From contig JAPLUA010000180.1 in assembly GCA_026397855.1 (NCBI GenBank), positions 1 through 16,244 on the forward strand: DNA of 16,244 nucleotides, written 5' to 3'. Under the pieces are notes generated by a model. That model did no database searches, had not been told where the DNA came from, and saw only the letters and a program-made list of their open reading frames with translations. Each line of letters opens with the position of its first letter. The first letter of the stretch is position 1. This document shows positions 1 to 7,500 of the stretch, in pieces. The position numbers and the translations under genes were made by a program. Source of the DNA: Verrucomicrobiota bacterium (GTDB lineage Bacteria; Verrucomicrobiota; Verrucomicrobiia; Limisphaerales; UBA8199).

Positions 1-19
1 CTCGGGGGAGGAGAGGGAG
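1..19. repeat. Truncated copy of the CTC/GAG-rich hairpin element
   Basis: The first 19 bases are identical to positions 483-501, which form the loop and right arm of a perfect hairpin. The left arm would lie outside the window. The two copies are in the same orientation and bracket the palindromes and tandem repeats at 60-440. Confidence 0.55.
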
Positions 20-82
20 GAGAGGGACTGGAGTTTGGACATTTCAGGCAGAGCTTTATCCTGAAAGGATGCGATCACATAG

Positions 83-113
83 CCCAGGGTTGCGCGCTGC
101 GCGCTACCCTGGG
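83..113. repeat. 31-bp GC-rich palindrome, copy A
   Basis: CCCAGGGT at 83-90 pairs with ACCCTGGG at 106-113, with GCGCGC-type inner arms. The stem is about 16 bp with one mismatched pair. An inverted copy with a single base difference at its centre lies at 292-322. The structure resembles dispersed REP-like palindromes: it sits outside genes, is GC-rich and occurs in opposite orientations. Family membership is inference. Confidence 0.6.
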
Positions 114-133
114 TGTATGTCGGGTGTGGGAAT

Positions 134-271
134 CAACCCTGAAAGGGGTTGCATCGGTCTTTTCCTTCACGGTCGGCAATCGCACTCTGGTGGAGAAGAC
201 CGTATGCGCGAGAATCCTGGCCAGCGATTGCGGTATGGCGGTGAGAATGCGCTGCAACCCTTTCAGGGTTG
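134..271. repeat. Pair of short inverted palindromes (CAACCCTGAAAGG type)
   Basis: The left member (134-152) contains CAACCC, a TGAAAG loop and GGGTTG. The right member (255-271) is its inverse complement with one base fewer. A third, weaker relative (ATCCTGAAAGGAT) sits at 58-70. This pair lies symmetrically inside the 83-113/292-322 pair: 20 bases separate outer and inner elements on both sides. Confidence 0.5.
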
Positions 272-291
272 AGAAAATGTGGGGACACAGA

Positions 292-322
292 CCCAGGGTA
301 GCGCGCGGCGCGCAACCCTGGG
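292..322. repeat. 31-bp GC-rich palindrome, copy A' (inverted)
   Basis: This is the reverse complement of the element at 83-113 with one central substitution. CCCAGGGT (292-299) pairs with ACCCTGGG (315-322). Together with the inner pair it makes 83-322 a nested inverted repeat about 240 bp across. The spacer sequences themselves are only partly complementary. Confidence 0.6.
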
Positions 323-333
323 CTTTGTGATAC

Positions 334-437
334 AATCCCGTTGGGATTGGCCGATCTGGCTGGGCTGAGTGATGCCATTCCCGTTGGGATTGGCCGATCT
401 GGCTGGGCTGAGTGATGACATCCCCGTTGGGATTGGC
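334..437. repeat. 43-bp tandem repeat, about 2.4 copies
   Basis: Copies at 336-378 and 379-421 differ at one base; a third partial copy runs from 422 to about 437. Each unit opens with a small perfect hairpin, AATCCC-GTT-GGGATT (334-348 in the first copy). Two and a half copies with no variable spacers do not make a CRISPR array. Confidence 0.7.
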
Positions 438-471
438 TGCTTTCCAGTCCGCAGAATGCCCAAACACCAGG

Positions 472-499
472 CCCTCTCCTCCCTCGGGGGAGGAGAGGG
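472..499. repeat. Perfect 12-bp hairpin with TCGG loop
   Basis: The left arm CCCTCTCCTCCC (472-483) is fully complementary to GGGAGGAGAGGG (488-499), with a 4-base loop TCGG. The strand bias, pyrimidines left and purines right, is striking. A cut-off second copy opens the window. There is no T-run after it, so it is more likely a dispersed repeat than an intrinsic terminator. Confidence 0.65.
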
Positions 500-569
500 A
501 GAAGCCGCCGCGTCTCGCGCGGGGCCTACCTTAATTCAACAGCAGTGCCCCTCGGGACACCCCCCAGTG

Positions 570-600
570 GTAAGACAGCAGTAAGACAGCAGTAAGACAC
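570..600. repeat. 11-bp tandem repeat (GTAAGACAGCA), 2.8 copies
   Basis: Two exact 11-bp units (570-580, 581-591) are followed by a partial unit ending in GTAAGACAC. This is a simple short tandem repeat; I can assign no function. Confidence 0.6.
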
Positions 601-748
601 GGGTAGGCTGTGCTCAAGGCACTGCCCCGGGGATGGCAGGTGGTTGCTTGCCCGGTTCGCCCACGATGCGGTTGAGGCCGGTCAGGTTCGGGGTGGAACA
701 AGTCGAATCCCCGCCACCTCGCCTGCCAGTCGCAGGGGCGCCCCGGCG

Positions 749-1438
749 CTATGGCAGCGCGTTGATTCGGTAGAACCTGCTCGAGTTGGTGGCCGAGTTG
801 TCGAGCCAGCTTGTGCTGGGACTGGCCCCGGTGACCACGCCGCTGACCGGCGCAAAACTGGCGTCCGGGGCTGCCGCGGACCAGATCCGGTAGGTCCTGC
901 CGGCAACGCTCGACCACGTCAGGAGGTTGCCATTGGCCAGGCTGAGAATGCGGAGCACGGAGTTGGCATCCAGCGGGTTGGTGCCCGCGAGGTCTTCGGC
1001 TCCGTTGCCCATGCCGTCATGGTCGTAGTCGCCATTGGGGTCGAGCAGGATCGTCCCGGCACTGGTTGCACTCCGGGAGCCCTCAACCTCCGCATTGTTG
1101 ATGGCGCTGACCTCCGCGTAGAGGGTGGCCCCGAGGTTGTTGCTGACCGTCACGCTGGTGCCGCTGACGATGGCGTTATAGGCGTTCGAGCCGCCGAGTG
1201 AAGTGCCGATGATCACATGGTAGCCGGAGACGCCGCCGTCCGGGTCCGCAAGGGCGGGCCAACTGAAGGTCACGCTGGCGCCGAGGGCGTAAGGCTTGGG
1301 CGTGCCGGGAGCGCCCGGGGCGGCAGGCGGCGTAACGTCGTAAAGCTTGAGATACTGCGGCTCGAAGGGGGCATTAGTCCAGCCGCCGTCGGTGCCGGGC
1401 ACGGAGTTCAGTGAGACGAAGATGCCATTGGCTAGCAC
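749..1438 (-). pseudogene. C-terminal remnant of a GH13 amylase gene (FN3-like plus C-terminal beta module)
   Basis: This frame could be read as a 229-residue ORF from a GTG at 1438. Its frame stays open upstream, where about 1510-1439 encodes R-S-Y-W-L-W-P-G-G-G-T, so the GTG is probably not a natural start. It has no signal peptide. It begins in the middle of a beta domain (VLANGIFVSLN), followed by a fibronectin-III-like domain (about 35-130), a DPNGDYDHDG calcium-binding-type segment (about 132-141) and the terminal LTWSSVAGRTY ... FYRINALP module. The last part matches the end of the neighbouring 1364-residue amylase in layout. I read it as the 3' part of the amylase gene at 1594-4503, separated by a frame change. 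If it is translated alone, no secretion signal would be present. Confidence 0.65.
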
Positions 1439-1593
1439 GTTGCTGCCTGCGGTGCCGCCGCCTGGCCAGAGCCAATAACTGCGCCGGCGGTTCCCGTGCC
1501 AAGGCCAGCTACGCCTTTGCGGCCAGCGACGACATCGGCTAGCCCGTCTGCTGCACCCGTGCCGCCTGCCGATATTGTCCCACTCCAGTTTAA
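1439..1593 (-). other. Disrupted junction inside the amylase gene
   Basis: Reading leftward past the TGA at 1594-1596, the amylase frame continues as a Gly/Ala-rich string to another stop near 1433. The other frame is open and becomes recognisable amylase C-terminal sequence (SYWLWPGGG) only from about 1500. In that frame, about 1510-1597 is Arg-rich and does not look like amylase. Joining the halves needs a net one-base shift, but a single indel alone would leave about 30 implausible residues. Local replacement, insertion or misassembly is possible. Confidence 0.5.
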
Positions 1594-4503
1594 TCAGACG
1601 TTGCGGTCGAGGTTGGCAAAGGCGAAGACCACGTCATGGTAGTTGGGGGAGCCGTTGGCCTGCTCGTATTTGGCGACGGAGAAGATGCCCGGTTGCGGGC
1701 TGCCGCTGCCGGTCTGGTTGAGGAAGTAGCGGTTCGAGGATCGCAACGCGGCGCTGAAGCCCCTCGCCTGGTTGATGGCGGCATAGACCGGCCAGAGGAA
1801 GTCCACCCCGTAGCCGCGATTGCGGAAGATCGGCTGGAGGGAGTTGTATTTCTTGAACTGGGGGATCAGCTTGCCGAAGTTGACCTCGTAAAGGTCGAAG
1901 CTGTTGGTGCGGGAGATGCCGAGTTCCTGGCCGTAGAAGATCATCGGCACACCATCCATCGCGCCGCACGCCGCATAGCGCACCAGGGCCTGGAAGGGGT
2001 CGTCGTAGTTCTCCTCGTCATGGGATGTGGTGTTGAGCAGCACCAGCCCCTGCCCGTAGGCGCTGCGGCGGTCCTCGAAGATGTTGCGGTAATCGCTCGC
2101 GGTGGCGGCCGACTTAAGGGGGAAGACGATGTTCTCGTTGAGAATATCAAAGTGCCGGTTGGAGCGGTAGGTTACCGCGCCGCCGTCGAGCGATTCGGTC
2201 ATGAAGACGAAGTCCCACTTCCGGCTGCGCACCTTGTTGATGAGATACTCCCAGCATTGGGGCGGCAGCCCCTGGCCGAAGTCGGCGCGCAAGCCGTCAA
2301 TCCCCCTGGCCGTCTGGGCGGCTGGCGTGCCGGCGGGGCAGCCGGTCTTGTCGAGCCAATAGAGGATGTAGTCCGAGAAATAGCGCCAGACGTTGCGCGT
2401 GACAGGGTCGAAGTGTCCGTTCTGGTCGCCGGAGGAGCTTTCGCTGCCGATGCTGGTGTCGAACCAGTCCGCCTCGCTGAGGTGGGCACCGGTCTGCGAA
2501 GCGTTGGCCACGAGCGCGGCGTAGCGGCCGAAGTAAACGTCATGCACGTCGGCCCATTTGCCAAAGTCATAGCGGTCCGGCGCGAGGGCAATGTTCCCGG
2601 CGACGGAAGCGCGCATGTCGTAGGCGTCGGCGCGCGAGTAGAAGCGCGCCTCCCAATTGCGAATCTCGCCGGCGGGCGGCGCGTTGCTGGCGAAGTAATA
2701 CGCGCCGCTGGCATCCAGTTCGCAGTCCCACGCCGTGTGATTGAAGGCCGCATCGAGCATCACATTGATCCCCGCGCTATCGGCGGCCGCCACGAAGTTG
2801 GTGAACTCAGTCATGGCGGCGTCGCGTGTGCCGGCCTTGCTCATGAGGGGGTTGACCTGGAAGAAGTTTTTGACCGAGTAAGGGCTGCCGACGGAGTAGG
2901 GCTGCCCGGTGGCGGGATCGGTCTGCCGTCCCTCCACACCGATGGGATGAATGGGCTGGAACCAGAGCCAGTTGACGCCGAGGTCCCGGGCATAGGCGAG
3001 GTTGAAGCGGTTGGTTATGGGGTCATAGGGCCTCGACCCCGGGCCGCCGTGGAGGTCGGCAAAGGTGCTGCGCTGGTAGTCCTGGGTGCCCTGTGCCCCG
3101 ATATTCAGGACGTTCAACTCGTAGAGCGTGATGTCGCGCGCCTTGCGGGGCGCAACCACGATCGCGTGGTCGCGGCGTCCGTTGCTCGAATACCAGACCC
3201 AGTTGGTGTTGCCGGTCACCTTGTAGCGCGCCGTCAGCCGGTAGGCCCCGGTCTTCTGCGCGTTGAGCGTAAGCGCATACTGGCCGGGCTGCCCGCTCGC
3301 GGTCATCGGGTACGCCTTGTGGTAGTTGCTGTCGTCGCCGGCTGCTATCGCGTTGCCATCGGGCGGCACAATGCCGTCCTCGATGCCGTCGCCGTTTGCG
3401 TCGAGGGTGACGCGGTCACGGCGGTTGAGATTGGAGAAGACCTCGGCCGTCGTGACATTCGAGGCGTTGGGGGAGAACTGGATTGCTAGCGGCACGGCAT
3501 CCCCGGCATTTTCATCCACAAAGACGTGGGTGGTGGTGTAATCGGCATTCAGGCCGTTGACGGTGAGCGTCGGGTCGCCCGCCGTGCCCATCGAGAAACT
3601 GAACACTGCGTTGGGGGTGCTCGCCTTGTAGTCCGCAAACTTCTCCTCGTTGTTGCTGCTGTGCCAGACCCCGATCTTGTACCGGATCGTGGCAAAGGCC
3701 GGGAGATTGCTCATCGTGCCCTGCCACCACAGGGCGTTGCCCGCGATGCTGGGATCGCCTTCCACGTGGTCCAGGCTCAAGTCCGCCGCCTGCGAAGTGC
3801 CGCTTGCGACACCCAGCGAGCCGGCGGGCGTCGAGCCGTCGGTTGTGTAATAGACGCTCGCGTGGTCGGCCCACCGCGACGCAAGGCTGCCGTCCTTGCC
3901 GATGTAGCCCGCCTTGATCCACAGGTTCGCGTTGTTGTGGGTGGCGTCGGCGCCTGGGCTGATAACCCGGTTACCCGAGTGGAAGAGCCAGGCGGGGCGA
4001 TTGCGGATCGTGAACGCGCTGTCGGCAGCAACACTTTGGGTGGCAGTGGTGGCGCTGCCGCCGTCACCGCCATAAATGTAGGTGTTTTCAGCGCCGGAAT
4101 CGAAGGTGAGATAGAGGTAGTATTGAATGACTTCGTTGGTGCCAAAGATCGAGGTATTGAAGGATGCTCTCCAGTACTGGTTGTTCGGGCTGGGACTGCC
4201 GTTCGTGTGCCAGTTCAGCGCCGTGCTGCTCCACGCGCTTTGGGTAAGCCCTTTGAAGTAGAGCGTACCGCCTGTTTGGTTTGCCGCGCCGTAGCCCGGG
4301 TTGTTGTACTTCTGTAGTCCCTGGTAGATCGTGACCGTTGTATTGGCGGCCATCTCGAACTCCGGGTTGCGCATGTTGACCCCGAGGTCGCCGGCGTTGT
4401 CGGGAATGTGCCAGGCATTGGCGAGCACACCCAGGCATCGCTGGCCGCCACCGACCCACAGGGTCAGGCAGGCAAGGAAGGCCAGACCCAGTTGGTTTCT
4501 CAT
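1594..4503 (-). CDS. Secreted GH13 alpha-amylase family enzyme, 3' end disrupted
   Basis: Start taken at ATG 4503 (969 residues) because it begins a signal peptide (MRNQLGLAFLACLTLW ...) and leaves a clean 50-nt gap after the upstream amylase; an ATG at 4614 would add a non-signal extension overlapping that gene. Order: signal peptide; N-terminal beta modules, including a YYTTDGSTPAGSLG motif (about 218-231) of the chitobiase-C-terminal/carbohydrate-binding type; then a GH13 barrel from about 455. Catalytic regions: I, DAAFNH (584-589); II, GLRADF with nucleophile D741; III, TESLDG with acid/base E770; IV, TTSHDE with D829. It should hydrolyse alpha-1,4-glucans outside the cytoplasm. The frame stops at NLDRNV, inside the C-terminal beta domain; the FN3-like and terminal modules follow out of frame at 749-1500. 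The catalytic domain is intact, so activity may survive. Confidence 0.85.
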   Translation of the reverse strand: MRNQLGLAFLACLTLWVGGGQRCLGVLANAWHIPDNAGDLGVNMRNPEFEMAANTTVTIYQGLQKYNNPGYGAANQTGGTLYFKGLTQSAWSSTALNWHTNGSPSPNNQYWRASFNTSIFGTNEVIQYYLYLTFDSGAENTYIYGGDGGSATTATQSVAADSAFTIRNRPAWLFHSGNRVISPGADATHNNANLWIKAGYIGKDGSLASRWADHASVYYTTDGSTPAGSLGVASGTSQAADLSLDHVEGDPSIAGNALWWQGTMSNLPAFATIRYKIGVWHSSNNEEKFADYKASTPNAVFSFSMGTAGDPTLTVNGLNADYTTTHVFVDENAGDAVPLAIQFSPNASNVTTAEVFSNLNRRDRVTLDANGDGIEDGIVPPDGNAIAAGDDSNYHKAYPMTASGQPGQYALTLNAQKTGAYRLTARYKVTGNTNWVWYSSNGRRDHAIVVAPRKARDITLYELNVLNIGAQGTQDYQRSTFADLHGGPGSRPYDPITNRFNLAYARDLGVNWLWFQPIHPIGVEGRQTDPATGQPYSVGSPYSVKNFFQVNPLMSKAGTRDAAMTEFTNFVAAADSAGINVMLDAAFNHTAWDCELDASGAYYFASNAPPAGEIRNWEARFYSRADAYDMRASVAGNIALAPDRYDFGKWADVHDVYFGRYAALVANASQTGAHLSEADWFDTSIGSESSSGDQNGHFDPVTRNVWRYFSDYILYWLDKTGCPAGTPAAQTARGIDGLRADFGQGLPPQCWEYLINKVRSRKWDFVFMTESLDGGAVTYRSNRHFDILNENIVFPLKSAATASDYRNIFEDRRSAYGQGLVLLNTTSHDEENYDDPFQALVRYAACGAMDGVPMIFYGQELGISRTNSFDLYEVNFGKLIPQFKKYNSLQPIFRNRGYGVDFLWPVYAAINQARGFSAALRSSNRYFLNQTGSGSPQPGIFSVAKYEQANGSPNYHDVVFAFANLDRNV

Positions 4504-4553
4504 GGTGCTTTGCTTCGATTGAATCCGGTGAAGCGCCCCAGGCCGGGCGACGC

Positions 4554-7500
4554 TCAAGGCAGAACCTGGATGCGATAATACCGGTTGGTTGCGTTCGTCG
4601 AGGAATCGAACCACCGGGTTACCGGGCTGGCGGGAGCGGCCGGCACGACGGCCCCAGCTATCGGCGCCATGGGAGACATCAGGTTCGTCGTCGCCAGCAC
4701 CTGGTAGGTCTTACCGGGCACGCTGGACCAGGTCAGCTCGACCGGGTTGCCGGAAACCATGTCCGTGATGTGCAGGAAGGAGTTCGGGTTGTAGGGATCG
4801 GTTCCGGCAATCAGCTCGAGCCAGTCCGGCACTCCGTCGTGGTCGGAGTCGAGCGGCGAGTTGCGGATGCCGACCATCACGGTCCGCGTGTCGGCCAGCG
4901 TGATGCCGTTGGTGAAGAGAACCTGGATGGTATTGGTGCCCGGCGCGAAGCCAGTCCGGTTGCAGTAGATCTGCCGCATCCCGGCACTGCAGCCGTAAGG
5001 CCGGATGACGTAGAGGCTGTTGCTGTTTGCGTCCTGCCGGGGCTGGAAGACGCCATTAACATAGATGCTGAACAGGTTGTAGTTGTTCGTCGTCAGGGTG
5101 GACGTGAAGCAGGAGGAGATGGTGAACACATCGTTCGATCCGAGGATCAGGACCTGCCCGTCCGCGCCCGGGTTGACGATCTTCAGCACGGTGGACGGCC
5201 CCTGAGCGTTGATCGTGCGAGTCAGCACCGTGTAGCGGTTTGTGTAAACGGCCGACGCCGTATCCTTGAGGTACACGTTGATGGTGGCCGTGCCGCTGCT
5301 GGCGACCGGACTGTAGGTGAAGCGGTATTCCTGCGGATACCCGGGGAATTGCTGGCTCAGCGTCCCATCCGGCGTGACCGGGGAAGCCGCCCCGCAGACC
5401 TGGCCATTGTTGTCCGTAATGCAGTAATCCGCCGCGGTGGCCAGGCTGTCCGCGCGCACCACCACCGTGTAGCTGCTGCCCGTGAGCGCGCTGCCGTCCG
5501 TAGCAGGGTAAGCAATAACCCCGCCCGGCAACTGGCCGGCATAATAAAACGTCTGCAGGAAGGTGTTATAAACGCCTGACTTGCCGCTGCGCGGCAGGAA
5601 GCTGCGCGCGCGCACGATATGGAACCCGCTGCGCAGGCCGGTCGCGGTGTTGTTGGTGTTGAGATCGTTATGGAGCCAAGGGGTGGCGGCAGCCGGGTTG
5701 AAGTTGGTGATGCCGAACTGTGTCAGGCCGTAGAGCTTGGCGACGTCGGCGTCCGAGATCGTGCTGATCGGGCTGTAGCCGCCCTTGAACAAGGCCACCT
5801 TGTAACGCACCTGTGTGCCCGCGCCGGCCGCGGGGATGGTCCCGCGCCACCAGTCATTGGTCGCGGCGGCGGCATCGGCAGCCCTCCAGAACGCTTCCAC
5901 CACCTGCGTGCCGCCCTTGCCGGCGCCAAAAGAACCTTCCGGATTACTGCCATCGGTCGTGTAGTAGATGAAGCACTTGTCCACCTGGAACTGGTTGCCG
6001 GACTTGACCCAGATGTCCACGGCCTGCCCGGTGTTCGGACTGTATGGAACGCGCTGCGTAGCCGTGCCGAGCCCGTTGGCGGTGTTGGCCACCGCGGGAT
6101 CATGATGCACCCAGTCGGCAGTCTGCGTCTTGATGCCCAAGCCCCCGCCCGAGCCATTGACCACCTGGGTGTTGGTACTGCCGACGGTGTAGTAGTAGGT
6201 TTCGGCGCCGGCAGAGAAGATGTTATCCCGGACCACATCGCGCGCGCCGAACTTCTCCGGCCCGAAGCGGAATTGCTGCATCGCCTGCTCGTAGCCCAGG
6301 AACACATCAGACACATAGCCCGGCCGGTTGTCGCGCCGGTCAAAACCGTTGGTCGGGCCGATCTGCATCTGGCTGTTCAGATCGAGGCCGCCGTCCATCT
6401 TCATGAGCGCATTCACAGCCGACGCGTCGCCGCGGGCCAGGATGTCGAAGGGCGCATTGGTCAGGACGGGAACCCGGATGGCATAAGTATTGGTGGTGCC
6501 AGCAACGCTTCCCTCGCCGGGAGCCAGGAGGATGCTGCCACCGGAGTCCACGCCGCCCCGCATCTTGAAGGGATAGGCCGGGTTGAAGCCGGGATCGCCG
6601 TTGCTGCCGTCGCGCCGATAGACCAGAAGGGAGGGTGCCGCCGCGCCGCCCTGACGGAAGGTGATGGCGTTGGTCAGCGCATTGGCGCGGCTCGGCTCCG
6701 GCCACTGATAGGCGTAAACGACCCAGCCCCCTGCCGGAATCAGCAACTCAATGGCCCCGCCCCCCGGGGCCAAAGCCTGGCCTCCCACATAGATCTTACG
6801 CTGCGCCGGGTCGGCGGCGCCGGCGGTGGAAGTCGCCTCGGCCTGGTTGGTTGTCGCGGCGTGCACCAGCAGCTTCCCACAGGTGCGCGAATTGCCCCCG
6901 TTTGGCGACGTGGTGGCCATCTGCGACAGGACCGACCCGGGCGGAAAGCCGACCACCAGCCCAACACCCTTGGACGGGCTCCCGTTATAGCAATTGTAGT
7001 AACCGTCGTCCGTTCGAGCCACCCCGTCATCGAAGAGGACATCGCCGGCGGGCGAGTTATACGTCGCATTCATCGCGAACAGCACGACCGTTGCGTTCGG
7101 GTCGTTGTAGGGATCGGCGGTTTGCACGTCGCGGTAGTCGTAGCGCTCGAAGGCCACGATATGGCTGTCGCTCCAGCGGGGGCGGGTGCCGCCACGGGCG
7201 AGCTGGTTGTGAAGGTAGGAGATCTCCGGCATGGCGTTATCCCCGTACTGCCCCAGGTAATCGGTCAGCGGAACCTGGGGAAAGGTCTCTCCGCTGGAGG
7301 GCGGCCCGGCCCAGTTGAAGTTGTCCGAGTAGATCATCGGCAGCCCCTCGCGCATGAAGTAGTAGGCGTTTTGCGCCTCCCGATGGGTGGGGCAGCAGAG
7401 AATATGATCCTGGTCCTCGGCAAGTTGGACGCCCTGGGCTGCGCTGAAGGCTCCCCCGTAGGGATTGTAGTCGCGCTGGTCCAATCCCGTCGGCAGCGAA

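Larger units (their letters stand above)
1..748. other. Gene-free, repeat-rich stretch
   Basis: No open frame here looks like a real protein. The short frames present are translations of palindromes and tandem repeats, and they are equally open on both strands. The stretch holds several repeat families, listed separately. It lies immediately downstream of the broken 3' end of the leftmost amylase gene. No tRNA, rRNA or clear terminator is visible. Between about 600 and 748 I see only unique GC-rich sequence, with the perfect palindrome GGGGCGCCCC just outside the amylase stop codon. Confidence 0.6.

Noticed and set aside
334..437. CRISPR array
   Set aside because: Whole 43-bp units are repeated with no unique spacers, only about 2.4 copies, and no cas gene is nearby.
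1590..1605. Programmed ribosomal frameshift joining the amylase halves
   Set aside because: No slippery heptamer or convincing downstream structure is seen, and the shifted frame gives about 30 non-amylase-like residues before recognisable sequence returns.
1636..3489. Long plus-strand open frame (617 codons) opposite the second amylase
   Set aside because: It is the antisense of a gene with clear GH13 motifs; its translation is Val/Ala/Gly/Arg-rich without domains, as expected from high-GC antisense shadows.
4503..4614. Upstream ATG at 4614 as start of the second amylase
   Set aside because: The extra 37 residues precede a clear signal peptide, have no signal character and overlap the end of the upstream gene.
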